In this document: piece after piece, positions 35,872 through 44,763 of the stretch
Position numbering within the stretch: the first letter of the stretch is position 1
Layout of the letters: each line of letters starts with the position of its first letter
Assembly: GCA_002439585.1 (NCBI GenBank)
Contig: DJOF01000008.1
Location: forward strand, 385,320 to 449,319
From: Bacteroidales bacterium UBA6445
GTDB taxonomy: Bacteria; Bacteroidota; Bacteroidia; Bacteroidales; UBA932
Length of the DNA stretch: 64,000 nucleotides
Reading direction: 5' to 3'
Translations under genes and position numbers: made by a program
Notes under the pieces: generated by a model
Database searches by the model: none
What the model was told of the DNA's origin: nothing
Seen by the model: the letters and a program-made list of their open reading frames with translations, nothing else

Positions 35872-36553
35872 TATTTTTAAGATAGGAGAGTGAGTCGGGA
35901 CCCTCATTGAATAGAAGATCCATGACTGACAAGTCTTGTATGAAGCCGTATTTTCGGGAAAATACCTGATAATACGGCTTTTCCAATTCCAAGTCTCGTA
36001 GTATGGTATTGTCTTTTTTGGGGTGTATTACACCACGTAAGTCTTTGGTGGCTGGAGCCGAGCTTTCGGCATCGTGGCTGCCTTTCCTAAAGAAAGTCAC
36101 TGTAGTGCTTATCTCGGCAGGAATATGGGTCTTGTCGAGGAAATACTTCAACAAAGCCATATTCATGTCAAATAGATGCTCTATCCGGCTGTCGATAATG
36201 GCGAAAAACTCGTCCTTGTAGTAGTCGAACCAAGCGGATGACTTGTATGCTGAGACTACCGCCCGCTCGAAAGTTCTGGTCCAGTCTGTAGAATAGTCTA
36301 CTCGTATTGACCTTATTGGAAGAGCATATGTGCCTTCTTCGTGTACCACTGGGAAAGAAAGAGATTCCGTGCCGTTTGCCCCGTAGATCTTGCATCTGTT
36401 ACGATATGATTGCTTCTGGTAATTCTCGCAGGCTTCGATGCATACCTTACCTGGTATAAAGCAGTTCACCCTGTCTGATGGCAGGGTGAATTCGTTGGCA
36501 ATTGCCGCCATATATGATATCGGCGGACAGAAGGCCGTCTCAAGAAGGATCAT
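35849..36553 (-). CDS. WbqC-family protein
   Basis: A short enzyme-like protein of the WbqC family, often found in lipopolysaccharide or capsule gene sets; exact activity unknown. Visible family features are an N-terminal AFCPPISYMAAI, the ENYQKQSYRNRCKI segment with basic residues, SFPV, the SIRVDYSTDWTRTFERAVVSAYKSSAWFDYYKDEF core and a C-terminal QVFSRKYGFIQDLSVMDLLFNEGPDS. It sits 8 bp downstream of lpxA and is probably cotranscribed with it. Confidence 0.85.
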   Translation of the reverse strand: MILLETAFCPPISYMAAIANEFTLPSDRVNCFIPGKVCIEACENYQKQSYRNRCKIYGANGTESLSFPVVHEEGTYALPIRSIRVDYSTDWTRTFERAVVSAYKSSAWFDYYKDEFFAIIDSRIEHLFDMNMALLKYFLDKTHIPAEISTTVTFFRKGSHDAESSAPATKDLRGVIHPKKDNTILRDLELEKPYYQVFSRKYGFIQDLSVMDLLFNEGPDSLSYLKNIRTSNRK

Positions 36554-36561
36554 CTCTTCTC

Positions 36562-37374
36562 TTAGTCAATGTCTCCCTTCTCTGCGCTTGTGTTGGCCTT
36601 GATGATACCTCTCTTGGATGACTTTATAAAGTCAAGAATTGTTTTTTTCTCTTCTGAGTCAGGGAATCCGGCCTCTACCTTCGCACATCCGTCAGTAATG
36701 TTGTATCCTTGGAAATAGATGGTATCATAGATGTCCTTTATGTTCCTCACGACATCAGCAGAGAAACCTCTCCTTCTCAAACCTACAATATTGACGCCGG
36801 CGTAGCAGATGGGATCGCGGCCGCAAAGTACATAAGGCGGGATATCCTTGTTGATCTTGGACATGCCTCCTACCATTGCGTGGCAGCCTATCTTGGTGAA
36901 CTGATGGGCCTTGGCTCCGCCTCCGATGATGGCCCAGTCTGCTATCTCGGTCTCACCTGCTATGCCTACATAGCTTACGAGGATACAGTGATTACCAACG
37001 CTGCAGTCATGGGCTATGTGCACATAGGACATAATGAGGGTATTGCTTCCTACTTTAGTCACCCCCTTGCCGCTTGCTTTGGTACCTCTGTTGATAGTGA
37101 CACATTCCCTAATGGTAACGTTGTCCCCAATCTCGACGTGGGTGATCTCCCCGTCGAATTTCAGATCTTGAGGAACTGCACCGATCACGGCACTGGGAAA
37201 TATTTCGCAGTTGCGTCCTATCTTTACATAAGGGAAAATTACTGCGTGCGGATAGATCTTGCAACCGTCACCGATCTCCACATTGTCATCGATGAATGCG
37301 TATGGCCCTATCTCGACATTGTCGCCGATAATGGCTTTGGGGCTTACTGTAGCCAATGGATGGATCTTGTTCAT
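36562..37374 (-). CDS. lpxA: UDP-N-acetylglucosamine O-acyltransferase
   Basis: First lipid A step: transfers a 3-hydroxyacyl chain from ACP to UDP-GlcNAc. About 270 residues. The left-handed beta-helix is seen as hexapeptide repeats (AIIGDNVEIGPYAFIDDNVEIG onward), with the catalytic His in SYVHIAHDC and a C-terminal helical part (GLRRRGFSADVVRNIKDIYD). I prefer the Met at 37374 (MNKIHPLATVSP) to an upstream ATG at 37401, which would overlap lpxC. Gap to the lpxC stop is 7 bp. Confidence 0.95.
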   Translation of the reverse strand: MNKIHPLATVSPKAIIGDNVEIGPYAFIDDNVEIGDGCKIYPHAVIFPYVKIGRNCEIFPSAVIGAVPQDLKFDGEITHVEIGDNVTIRECVTINRGTKASGKGVTKVGSNTLIMSYVHIAHDCSVGNHCILVSYVGIAGETEIADWAIIGGGAKAHQFTKIGCHAMVGGMSKINKDIPPYVLCGRDPICYAGVNIVGLRRRGFSADVVRNIKDIYDTIYFQGYNITDGCAKVEAGFPDSEEKKTILDFIKSSKRGIIKANTSAEKGDID

Positions 37375-37381
37375 ACTCTGT

Positions 37382-38296
37382 CTATTTTTTTTCGGCAACA
37401 AGAGCCCTGATGGCCTTTGCCGTATTGGTATTTATCTTGTGTCCCGGTTTGAATCCAGTTATATGAGCGTTGAGATAGCCTCCTGCCAGCCTCATGTCCC
37501 CGATAAGATCCAGAAGCTTGTGGCGTCCGCATTCGTTGGGGAAATGGAGCTTAAGGTTGCTAAGATAGCCGCTTTCGCTCACCTTCAACTTGGGCATTCC
37601 GAAGAGCTCGGCCATACGATCAAGTTGTTCGTCTGTTACCGGATGCTCCACGATCACGATGGCATTGTCCACGTCTCCTCCCTTAATGAGATTGTTGGCA
37701 AAGAGATATTCCACCTCGTGGAAAAATACGAAGGTTCGGCAAGGGCCTATCTCATGTGCATAGTCATGACTCAGATCCCATGATGCTGTCTGAATACCGA
37801 GAACATGAGAGTTGAAGTCTACGGTAAGGTCGTAAGATGGCTTGTCGGCAGGGGTTATCTTAACCCACGAGCCACTCTGTTCGTCTTTCAGTTCGATCTC
37901 ATCTGGCAAGTCGATATATACTCTGTCTGCATCTTGTTCAGCAAAGCCTGACTTTGCGAAAGCCTCGACGTATGGAAGAGCGCTTCCGTCAAGAATAGGA
38001 ACTTCTACATTGTCGATCTCGATGATCGCATTGTCAATGCCCATGCCGGTAAGAGCCGACATTATGTGCTCGATTGTAGATACGGACGCGTTGCCGCTTG
38101 ATATTGTTGTACTGCGTGCCGTGCTTGAGACGTTCTCTGCGAGGGCATCTACAAAGGCCTCTTTGCCGAGGTCAGTTCTGAGGAATCGGATACCGCTGTT
38201 CGCAGATGCGGGACATACTGTCATATGTGCGACCTTGCCTGTATGCAGGCCCTTGCCGCTGAAAGTACACGGTGTGTTGAGTGTACGCTGCTTCAT
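37382..38296 (-). CDS. lpxC: UDP-3-O-acyl-GlcNAc deacetylase without FabZ domain
   Basis: Committed step of lipid A synthesis; a zinc amidase. Metal ligands are visible as STIEHIMSAL, FPNECGRHKLLDLIGDM (His and Asp); ITGFKPGHKINTN is at the end. The protein stops at 304 residues (ALVAEKK). In most Bacteroidota LpxC is fused to FabZ in a ~460-residue protein; here the stop codon falls right after the LpxC domain and lpxA follows after 7 bp, so no FabZ is present in the cluster. Confidence 0.95.
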   Translation of the reverse strand: MKQRTLNTPCTFSGKGLHTGKVAHMTVCPASANSGIRFLRTDLGKEAFVDALAENVSSTARSTTISSGNASVSTIEHIMSALTGMGIDNAIIEIDNVEVPILDGSALPYVEAFAKSGFAEQDADRVYIDLPDEIELKDEQSGSWVKITPADKPSYDLTVDFNSHVLGIQTASWDLSHDYAHEIGPCRTFVFFHEVEYLFANNLIKGGDVDNAIVIVEHPVTDEQLDRMAELFGMPKLKVSESGYLSNLKLHFPNECGRHKLLDLIGDMRLAGGYLNAHITGFKPGHKINTNTAKAIRALVAEKK

Positions 38297-38354
38297 TGTA
38301 AATTATAGAGGGCAGAGTTGCCGGAACGCCTGCCGTGGCTGTAGATTGAACCTC

Positions 38355-38411
38355 CCGATCTCCGGAAATCGGCTAATCTGCAAATTTATACAAATTTTTC
38401 ACGCCCGCCAA
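38355..38411 (-). promoter_or_regulatory. Promoter and leader palindrome of lpxC
   Basis: On the minus strand TTGG (38408-38411), 19 bp and TAAATTTG (38381-38388) fit the phylum promoter. Downstream, in the leader, is an 18-bp near-palindrome CCGATCTCCGGAAATCGG (38355-38372) with one mismatched pair, able to form a hairpin. lpxC can thus be transcribed apart from lpxD. Confidence 0.5.
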
Positions 38412-39404
38412 CTATTTGGCCTCGCCCTGCTGCTTGAATAATGCGTAGCTTCTCATGAAGGTCTTGATGGGAATGGCCGGAGAGCCGAGAAGTACCTGTC
38501 CGCTCTTTCGTATATTGCCTATTACCCCAGCCTGAGCTCCTATTGTGGTGTTGTCTGCGATTACGAGATGTCCAGCTATACCTACCTGTCCTGCGAGGAT
38601 GCAGTTCTTGCCTATCTTTGTGGAACCGGCAATGCCGCATTGGGCTGCCATCACTGTATTGTCGCCTATCTGGACGTTGTGCGCTATCTGACAAAGGTTG
38701 TCTATCTTGACACCATTGCCGATGATTGTGGATTCCATCTCGGACTTGTCAATCGTAGTACCGGCACCGATTTCTACATTGTTACCGATCACTACATTGC
38801 CTATATGCTCGATCTTCTCCCATGTCCCGTCCGGCTGCGGAGCATTCCCGAAGCCGTCAGAACCTATGACGGCATTGGAATGTATAATGACGTTGTCTCC
38901 GATTATCATGCCAGGATAGATGCTTACACCAGGATAGATTATGCAGTTTTTGCCTATCTTGGTATTGTCACCGATATATACATTTTCATATATCTTGGTA
39001 TAGTCGCCTATCTCTGCATGATGCCCCACATAAGAATGGCTTCCAAGATATACTTTCTTGCCGAACTTTGTGGTGAAAAACCATGACGACCTAAAGCCCC
39101 TGTGTCTCCTGTCGGTCCTTTTCTGCTGGGTGACGTATTTCAGAAGGTCAGCCAAGGCCGAGTATGCATTCTCAACTCTTATCATCGTGGGCTGTACTTT
39201 CTCTTTGGGCTGGAAGTCGTTGTTTACAAGCAAGATACTTGCCTTGCACGTATATACGTAATGTTCGTATTTCGGATTGGCATAGAAACATAGCTGTCCC
39301 GCCTTGCCGTGCTCGATCTTGGCGAAAGCGGTTATCTTTGCCTCTGGGTCGCCCTCTACCGTGCCCTTGAGGACCTTGGCGAGTTGCTTGGCTGTAAATT
39401 CCAT
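38412..39404 (-). CDS. lpxD: UDP-3-O-acylglucosamine N-acyltransferase
   Basis: Third acylation enzyme of lipid A. The N-terminal uridine-binding domain (~1-100) is followed by a hexapeptide left-handed beta-helix with VYLGSHSYVGHHAEIGDYTKI, CIIYPGVSIYPG, and the catalytic His in SNAVIGSDGFGN/ICQIAHNVQIG-like context. The short C-terminal tail SYALFKQQGEAK completes it. Length 330 is normal. Order lpxD-lpxC-lpxA is conserved in the phylum. Confidence 0.95.
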   Translation of the reverse strand: MEFTAKQLAKVLKGTVEGDPEAKITAFAKIEHGKAGQLCFYANPKYEHYVYTCKASILLVNNDFQPKEKVQPTMIRVENAYSALADLLKYVTQQKRTDRRHRGFRSSWFFTTKFGKKVYLGSHSYVGHHAEIGDYTKIYENVYIGDNTKIGKNCIIYPGVSIYPGMIIGDNVIIHSNAVIGSDGFGNAPQPDGTWEKIEHIGNVVIGNNVEIGAGTTIDKSEMESTIIGNGVKIDNLCQIAHNVQIGDNTVMAAQCGIAGSTKIGKNCILAGQVGIAGHLVIADNTTIGAQAGVIGNIRKSGQVLLGSPAIPIKTFMRSYALFKQQGEAK

Positions 39405-39778
39405 ATGTTCTGTCAGTTTTATCTGTTATTTGGGTGGGCTGTTTCTCGTGTTGGCTAATGCCTGTCTCTTGTTCAGCCCGGAGGCGGCTCTTGTCCTCGT
39501 CCGCGTCAGTATAGAGTAAATAACGGTTGCAAAGTAAATATATTTATTATTAACATTGAAATTTTTATACTCTATATGTTGTCCCGAACGCATTCAGTAT
39601 TGTCATTATATGAATTATCACCCCTTGCTTGTTTATGCCCAATGCTCATTACATCTGCCGCCACCTGTGTGCCGGAGGTTGTAGATTTGAAAAATTATGT
39701 ATATCTTTGCAAATGTGAGCTTGATAGGGGACGTTGGGTCTCCTATTTTTTTGTTCCGATATTGTCCCTGAAAACGAG
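39405..39778. promoter_or_regulatory. Divergent lpxD/rimP intergenic region
   Basis: 374 bp without a gene. On the minus strand TTTC (39558-39561), 20 bp and TTACTTTG (39530-39537) are a near-match promoter for lpxD. It is bracketed by a perfect 9-bp inverted repeat, TATAGAGTA (39510-39518) and TACTCTATA (39568-39576). On the plus strand GTTG (39678-39681), 20 bp and TATCTTTG (39702-39709) form the rimP promoter. The 39577-39670 part holds nothing I recognise. Confidence 0.55.
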
Positions 39779-40252
39779 ATGAATATGGATAAGGAGTTGA
39801 TATATAAGATGATAGAGCCTGTTGTTCAATCAGCAGGATGCTTTCTCGTGGATGTGGAAGTCTCCTCGGATAATGATGTTGTCATCACGGTTGAGTCTTA
39901 CGAATCCTCTGTCGAGATGGACGATTGTGTGAAGATTTCCGATGCTTTCGGGGAGATGTTTGACAGGGAGAAAGAAGATTATTCCCTTACAGTGACATCT
40001 GCCGGACTTGATCAGCCATTTAGGATTCTCCGTCAGTATGAGAAGGCTGTAGGTTCAGTCGTTGAAGTCAAGACAAAGGACGGAAGGAAGCTCTGCGGAA
40101 CACTTCTGTCAGCAGATGGAGATGGTTTTGTCCTTGAATACAAGGCGAAAGAGCTTCTTCCTGGGCATCGCCGCAAGACAGAAGTCGACAAAGAGGAACA
40201 TTTTGCATACGGCTCGGTCAACTCGGTCGTGCCGCATTTGGAGTTTGAATAA
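39779..40252 (+). CDS. rimP: Ribosome maturation factor RimP
   Basis: Assists 30S assembly. The protein is about 157 residues from MNMDKELIYKMIEPVVQ; a longer frame begins at 39734 but its extra residues are not family-like. A second Met two codons later is possible. Features are VVQSAGCFLVDVEVSSDNDVVITVESY, the DDCVKISDAFGEMFDREKEDYSLTVTSAGLDQPF hallmark region and a C-terminal SH3-like domain (GSVVEVKTKDGRKLCGTLL). First of rimP-nusA-infB. Confidence 0.93.
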   Translation: MNMDKELIYKMIEPVVQSAGCFLVDVEVSSDNDVVITVESYESSVEMDDCVKISDAFGEMFDREKEDYSLTVTSAGLDQPFRILRQYEKAVGSVVEVKTKDGRKLCGTLLSADGDGFVLEYKAKELLPGHRRKTEVDKEEHFAYGSVNSVVPHLEFE

Positions 40253-40268
40253 AAAACAGAATAATATA

Positions 40269-41537
40269 ATGGATTCAGAAAAGATTGACTTGAAAACGGC
40301 CTTTGCGCTGTTCAAGGATGAGAAGCATATCGATCGCCCGGTAATGATGGGCGTGCTGAAGGATGTTTTCACTACACAGTTGGCTAAGACTTTCGGGTCA
40401 GCTGACAATTTCGACGTCATCATCAACGTGGACAAAGGTGACTGTGAAATCTATCAGAATCTCGAAGTTGTGGACAAGGTGGACAACCCTAATACACAGA
40501 TATCGATAGATGAAGTCAACAAGAACGGAGATGATTATGAACTCGGGGAGACATTTACCCGTAAGGTAGAACTTAAGGATTTCGGGCGCAGGGGGATACT
40601 GAATATCCGCCAGAATCTGCAGGGCCGTATCATGGATATAGAGAAGGCTAATCTTTATAATAAGTACACAGACAAGATAGGCGAGATCTTTACTGGAGAG
40701 ATCTATCAGACATGGGCCAAGGAAGTACTGATTCTTGATGAAGATGGCAATGAACTGAGACTGCCCAAGTCGGAGCAGATACCGGGAGAACATTTCAAGA
40801 AGAACGATACCGTGCGCGCTATCATCAAGAGCGTGGAGATGAAGAACAATACGACTCCGTACATCGTTCTTTCAAGGACATCGGACGAATTCCTCAAGAA
40901 ACTCTTTGAACAGGAGGTGCCCGAGATTTATGATGGCCTCATCACCATAAAGAAGGTTGTGCGCATCCCTGGTGAGAGGGCAAAGGTCGCGGTTGAGTCA
41001 TACGATGACAGGATTGATCCTATCGGAGCATGTATAGGTGTAAAGGGATCCAGAATCATAGGCATCGTACATGAGCTTCGCAACGAGAATATAGATGTCC
41101 TTCAGTGGACATCCAATACCCAACTCCTCATCCAGCGAGCACTCAATCCAGCCAAGATCTCTTCGATAGACATGGGCATCGACGAGCATGATAAGATAAA
41201 AGTATTCATGCTTCCCGAGGAGGTGAAGAAAGGAATCGGAAAGGGCGGTTGCAACATTAAACTTGCGAGTCTTCTCGTTGGTCGTGAGATAGAAGTTTGG
41301 AGAGAAGTGCCCAAGGAAGAGGGTGATGCTTCGGATGCGGATGAGGATGTTCTGCTTAGTGAGTTCAGCAATGAGATCGATCCTTGGGTTATTGAGCGCC
41401 TTCAGTCTATAGGCTGTGATACGGCTAAGAGTGTGCTTGCTCTTGATCCGTCTGACATTGCCAAGAGGGCTGATCTTGAGGATGAGACAGTGGCCGATGT
41501 CATGAATATTCTCCGCGCTGAATTCGAGGAGGACTAG
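40269..41537 (+). CDS. nusA: Transcription termination/antitermination factor NusA
   Basis: Binds RNA polymerase and nascent RNA. The start MDSEKIDLKTAFALFKDEK is placed at 40269; upstream in-frame sequence only shadows rimP. N-terminal polymerase-binding domain (~1-130), S1 domain, two KH domains with SYDDRIDPIGACIGVKGSRI and GKGGCNIKLASLLVGREIEV, and a short helix-hairpin-helix tail (IERLQSIGCDTAKSVLAL). 422 residues. It lies 16 bp after rimP. Confidence 0.95.
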   Translation: MDSEKIDLKTAFALFKDEKHIDRPVMMGVLKDVFTTQLAKTFGSADNFDVIINVDKGDCEIYQNLEVVDKVDNPNTQISIDEVNKNGDDYELGETFTRKVELKDFGRRGILNIRQNLQGRIMDIEKANLYNKYTDKIGEIFTGEIYQTWAKEVLILDEDGNELRLPKSEQIPGEHFKKNDTVRAIIKSVEMKNNTTPYIVLSRTSDEFLKKLFEQEVPEIYDGLITIKKVVRIPGERAKVAVESYDDRIDPIGACIGVKGSRIIGIVHELRNENIDVLQWTSNTQLLIQRALNPAKISSIDMGIDEHDKIKVFMLPEEVKKGIGKGGCNIKLASLLVGREIEVWREVPKEEGDASDADEDVLLSEFSNEIDPWVIERLQSIGCDTAKSVLALDPSDIAKRADLEDETVADVMNILRAEFEED

Positions 41538-41613
41538 CGGAGATGCAGGCTGAAATGAGAATTATCAAAGCCTGCACAATACGATTCTGAAAGTATAATT
41601 TAAGGGGTTATAT

Positions 41614-44600
41614 ATGGGAGAAATCAGATTAAATAAACTGACAAGACAATTCAACGTGGGGCTTCAGACACTGGTCGACTTCCTTAACGGAAAAGGGGCC
41701 GAGGTGGTGGCTGATCCTAACGTAAAGGTGTCTGACAAATTCATTCCGGATCTTGAGAAAGCTTTTGGGAAGGATCTGAAGGCAAAGGAGGATTCCGAGA
41801 AAGTGCAGATAAAGATTAAGGAAATTATAGAGAAAGGCACCAAACGCAAGGAAGATGAGCCTGAAGAGTCTGCTGCCAAGACTGTTATGATACGTACAGT
41901 CTCTGGAGGTGCATCCCGCCCTGTTCATACTGAGGCGGATTCTCCTGTAATAGAGTCTAAGCCGACTGCATCAGAGTCTAAGCCGAGCGAGAAAGCCACC
42001 CCGACTTCAGTCGCGGAGACGGTTGCTTCTGCCCACGCGATTGCAACGACAGAGAATCAGGCGCGTCCTGAGCCGGCCAAGGTCGAGCTTTCTTCGCTCC
42101 ACAAGTCCGAGTCCGAGCAACAAGCCAAGGCAGAACCCAAGCCTGAACTTAAGGTGGAGGCCAGACCGGAGTCCAAGCCAGAAATTAAAGTCGAATCCAA
42201 TTCTGAACCCAAGACTGAAGAATCTGAGTCAGAGTTTAAGCCGGAAATCAGACCGGAAACAGTTGCTGATCAATCTGTAAGACCTACAGCTGTTCCTGTT
42301 CAGAAAACCGTAGAAAATCTTTCTGCATCTGTCCAGTCTGAGCCGGCAAAACCTGCCGTTACAACCCCTGCGGCAGGACATAAGCAGCCCAAAGAGGCAC
42401 CTAAACCGGATATGCACATGAAAGAACATTCACAGGCTCCCGCGCCCCATAATGAAACGCCTGTAACTGAACAGCCTAAAGTCCAGTCGGCAAATGTATC
42501 TAAAGAAGCTGAGCCCTCGGTAAAGTTTACGGTAGTGGGTAAGGTTGACCTTTCCCAGATTGATACTGGGCGTGGTAAGAAGAACAAGAAGCGCGAGCGT
42601 ATCAATAAGGCAGGCAGCCAGAAGGTGGATGTAGCCAAGGTTGGCAGCGAGATTAAGAAAGACCGCAAAGATGATTCGCGCAAGAACAAGGGTGGACAGC
42701 AGGGCGGTAATAACGCTCAGAGCGGCCAGGGACGTAAAGACTTCCGTCAGCAAGGACAGCAGGCCCAACAGGGCGGTGGCAAGAATCGCCGTAGAGATAA
42801 GGGCGGAGACAAGTTCAAGCCGGCAATGACTGCTGCACAAGAAGAGGAGATGCAGAAGGAGATCCAGAAGCAGGTCAAAGAGACCTATGCCAGGATGAAT
42901 GACAGCAAATCCAAGAATAACTTCGGTGCAAAATACAGAAAAGAGAAAAGAGAGCTTGCATCTCAAAAGATGCAGGAGGAGCTTGCACAGGAAGCCGCTG
43001 AGAAGAAGGTACTCAAGGTAACAGAGTTCGTTACGGTCAATGATCTCGCTACCCTTATGAATAATACTCCTGTCAACAAGGTTATTGAGGCTTGTCTCAA
43101 TCTCGGTCTCATGGTGTCCATCAACCAGAGGCTCGATGCCGAGGCTCTCGTGCTTGTGGCAGAAGAATTTGGCTACAAGGTGGAGTTCGTGACAGCGTCA
43201 CTTACCGACGAGATTAATCAGGAGAGCGAGCCGGATAACGAAGCTGATCTCGTTACCAGGCCACCTATCATCACTGTCATGGGGCATGTCGATCATGGTA
43301 AGACGTCACTGCTTGACTATATCCGCAAGACAAATGTGATCGCAGGTGAGGCTGGAGGTATTACACAGCATATCGGTGCGTACAATGTGGTCCTGCCTGA
43401 CGGAAGGAGGATTACATTCCTCGATACTCCTGGCCACGAGGCTTTCACGGCCATGCGTGCCAGAGGTGCCCAGCTTACAGACCTTGCGATCATCATTATT
43501 GCAGCCGATGACGCCGTGATGCCACAGACAATCGAAGCTATCAACCATGCTCAGGCTGCCGGAGTGCCGATGGTGTTTGCTATCAACAAGATAGACAAGC
43601 CTGGCGCCCAGCCGGAGAAGATAAGGCAACAACTTGCCCAGATGAATATCCTTGTAGAGGACTGGGGTGGCAAGTACCAGTGTCAGGAGATCTCTGCCAA
43701 GAGTGGACTTAACGTAGACAAACTCTTGGAAAAAGTCCTGCTTGAGACGGACTTGATGGATCTCAAGGCCAATCCGAAGAAGTTGGGTGTTGGTACTGTC
43801 ATAGAGTCCTCACTCGATAAAGGCCGCGGATACCTCGCTACTATATTGGTGCAGGACGGTACTGTACATGCAGGAGACATGATGTTGAGCGGATGCTATT
43901 ACGGACGTATCAAGGCTATGTTCAACGAGAGGGGACAGCGTGTAGAAGAGGCAGGCCCGTCAACTCCTGTGTCAGTGCTTGGACTTAACGGAGCACCGAG
44001 TGCAGGTGATAAATTCAATATAATGGCAGATGAAAAGGAAGCCAAGGCAATAGCCAACAAGAGGGAACAGCTTGTCAGAATTCAGGGCATAAAGACCCAG
44101 AAGCATATGACACTGGAGGAGATCGGTAGGCGTATTGCCGTGGGTAACTTCAAGGAGCTGAATGTGATTGTCAAGGGAGATGTAGACGGTTCTGTAGAGG
44201 CTCTCTCTGATTCACTTATCAAACTCTCTACCGATGAAGTACATGTCAATGTGATCCACAAGGCAGTCGGTGCCATCTCTGAGTCAGATGTCATGCTTGC
44301 GACAGCTTCCGATGCCATTATCATAGGTTTCCAAGTAAGACCTTCAGCTGATGCAAGGGCTTTGGCAGAGAAAGAGGGAATTGAGATCAGGCTTTATTCC
44401 ATTATCTACGATGCTATCAACGAAGTTAAGGACGGTATCGAGGGTATGCTTGAGCCTGAGAAGAAGGAAGAAGTCATATCTACAGCTGAAGTCAAGCAGA
44501 TATTCCATATATCAAAGGTCGGTACTATTGCCGGCTGTCTCATCAAGGACGGAAAGATGCCTGCAAAGAGCAAGGTCCGTCTTATCAGGGATGGTATCGT

Positions 44601-44763
44601 TATCTATACTGGCGAGCTCTCATCTCTTAAGAGAGGCAAGGACGATGTCAAGGAGGTACAGTCCGGAATGGAGTGTGGTATCGGCATAGACAAGTACAAC
44701 GACATTAAGGTAGGCGATATTATCGAGGCGTTCCAGATCGTAGAGATCAAGAGGACTCTCTAG
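41614..44763 (+). CDS. infB: Translation initiation factor IF-2
   Basis: GTPase that brings initiator tRNA to the ribosome. An N-terminal IF2N module (~1-50) is followed by a long low-complexity stretch (~100-430) of ESKP, KPE and then Gln/Gly/Arg/Lys-rich sequence. A second IF2N region lies near LKVTEFVTVNDLATLMN. The G domain has VMGHVDHGKTSLLDYI, DTPGHEAFTAMRARGA and NKID, and domains II-IV end at VEIKRTL. At 1049 residues it is long because of the linker. The last 4 bp overlap convergent xerD. Confidence 0.96.
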   Translation: MGEIRLNKLTRQFNVGLQTLVDFLNGKGAEVVADPNVKVSDKFIPDLEKAFGKDLKAKEDSEKVQIKIKEIIEKGTKRKEDEPEESAAKTVMIRTVSGGASRPVHTEADSPVIESKPTASESKPSEKATPTSVAETVASAHAIATTENQARPEPAKVELSSLHKSESEQQAKAEPKPELKVEARPESKPEIKVESNSEPKTEESESEFKPEIRPETVADQSVRPTAVPVQKTVENLSASVQSEPAKPAVTTPAAGHKQPKEAPKPDMHMKEHSQAPAPHNETPVTEQPKVQSANVSKEAEPSVKFTVVGKVDLSQIDTGRGKKNKKRERINKAGSQKVDVAKVGSEIKKDRKDDSRKNKGGQQGGNNAQSGQGRKDFRQQGQQAQQGGGKNRRRDKGGDKFKPAMTAAQEEEMQKEIQKQVKETYARMNDSKSKNNFGAKYRKEKRELASQKMQEELAQEAAEKKVLKVTEFVTVNDLATLMNNTPVNKVIEACLNLGLMVSINQRLDAEALVLVAEEFGYKVEFVTASLTDEINQESEPDNEADLVTRPPIITVMGHVDHGKTSLLDYIRKTNVIAGEAGGITQHIGAYNVVLPDGRRITFLDTPGHEAFTAMRARGAQLTDLAIIIIAADDAVMPQTIEAINHAQAAGVPMVFAINKIDKPGAQPEKIRQQLAQMNILVEDWGGKYQCQEISAKSGLNVDKLLEKVLLETDLMDLKANPKKLGVGTVIESSLDKGRGYLATILVQDGTVHAGDMMLSGCYYGRIKAMFNERGQRVEEAGPSTPVSVLGLNGAPSAGDKFNIMADEKEAKAIANKREQLVRIQGIKTQKHMTLEEIGRRIAVGNFKELNVIVKGDVDGSVEALSDSLIKLSTDEVHVNVIHKAVGAISESDVMLATASDAIIIGFQVRPSADARALAEKEGIEIRLYSIIYDAINEVKDGIEGMLEPEKKEEVISTAEVKQIFHISKVGTIAGCLIKDGKMPAKSKVRLIRDGIVIYTGELSSLKRGKDDVKEVQSGMECGIGIDKYNDIKVGDIIEAFQIVEIKRTL

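Noticed and set aside
36709..37410. 233-codon frame opposite lpxA, and similar ones opposite lpxD and lpxC
   Set aside because: Hexapeptide-repeat and other biased codons create long antisense frames; the sense genes are certain and the antisense products resemble nothing.
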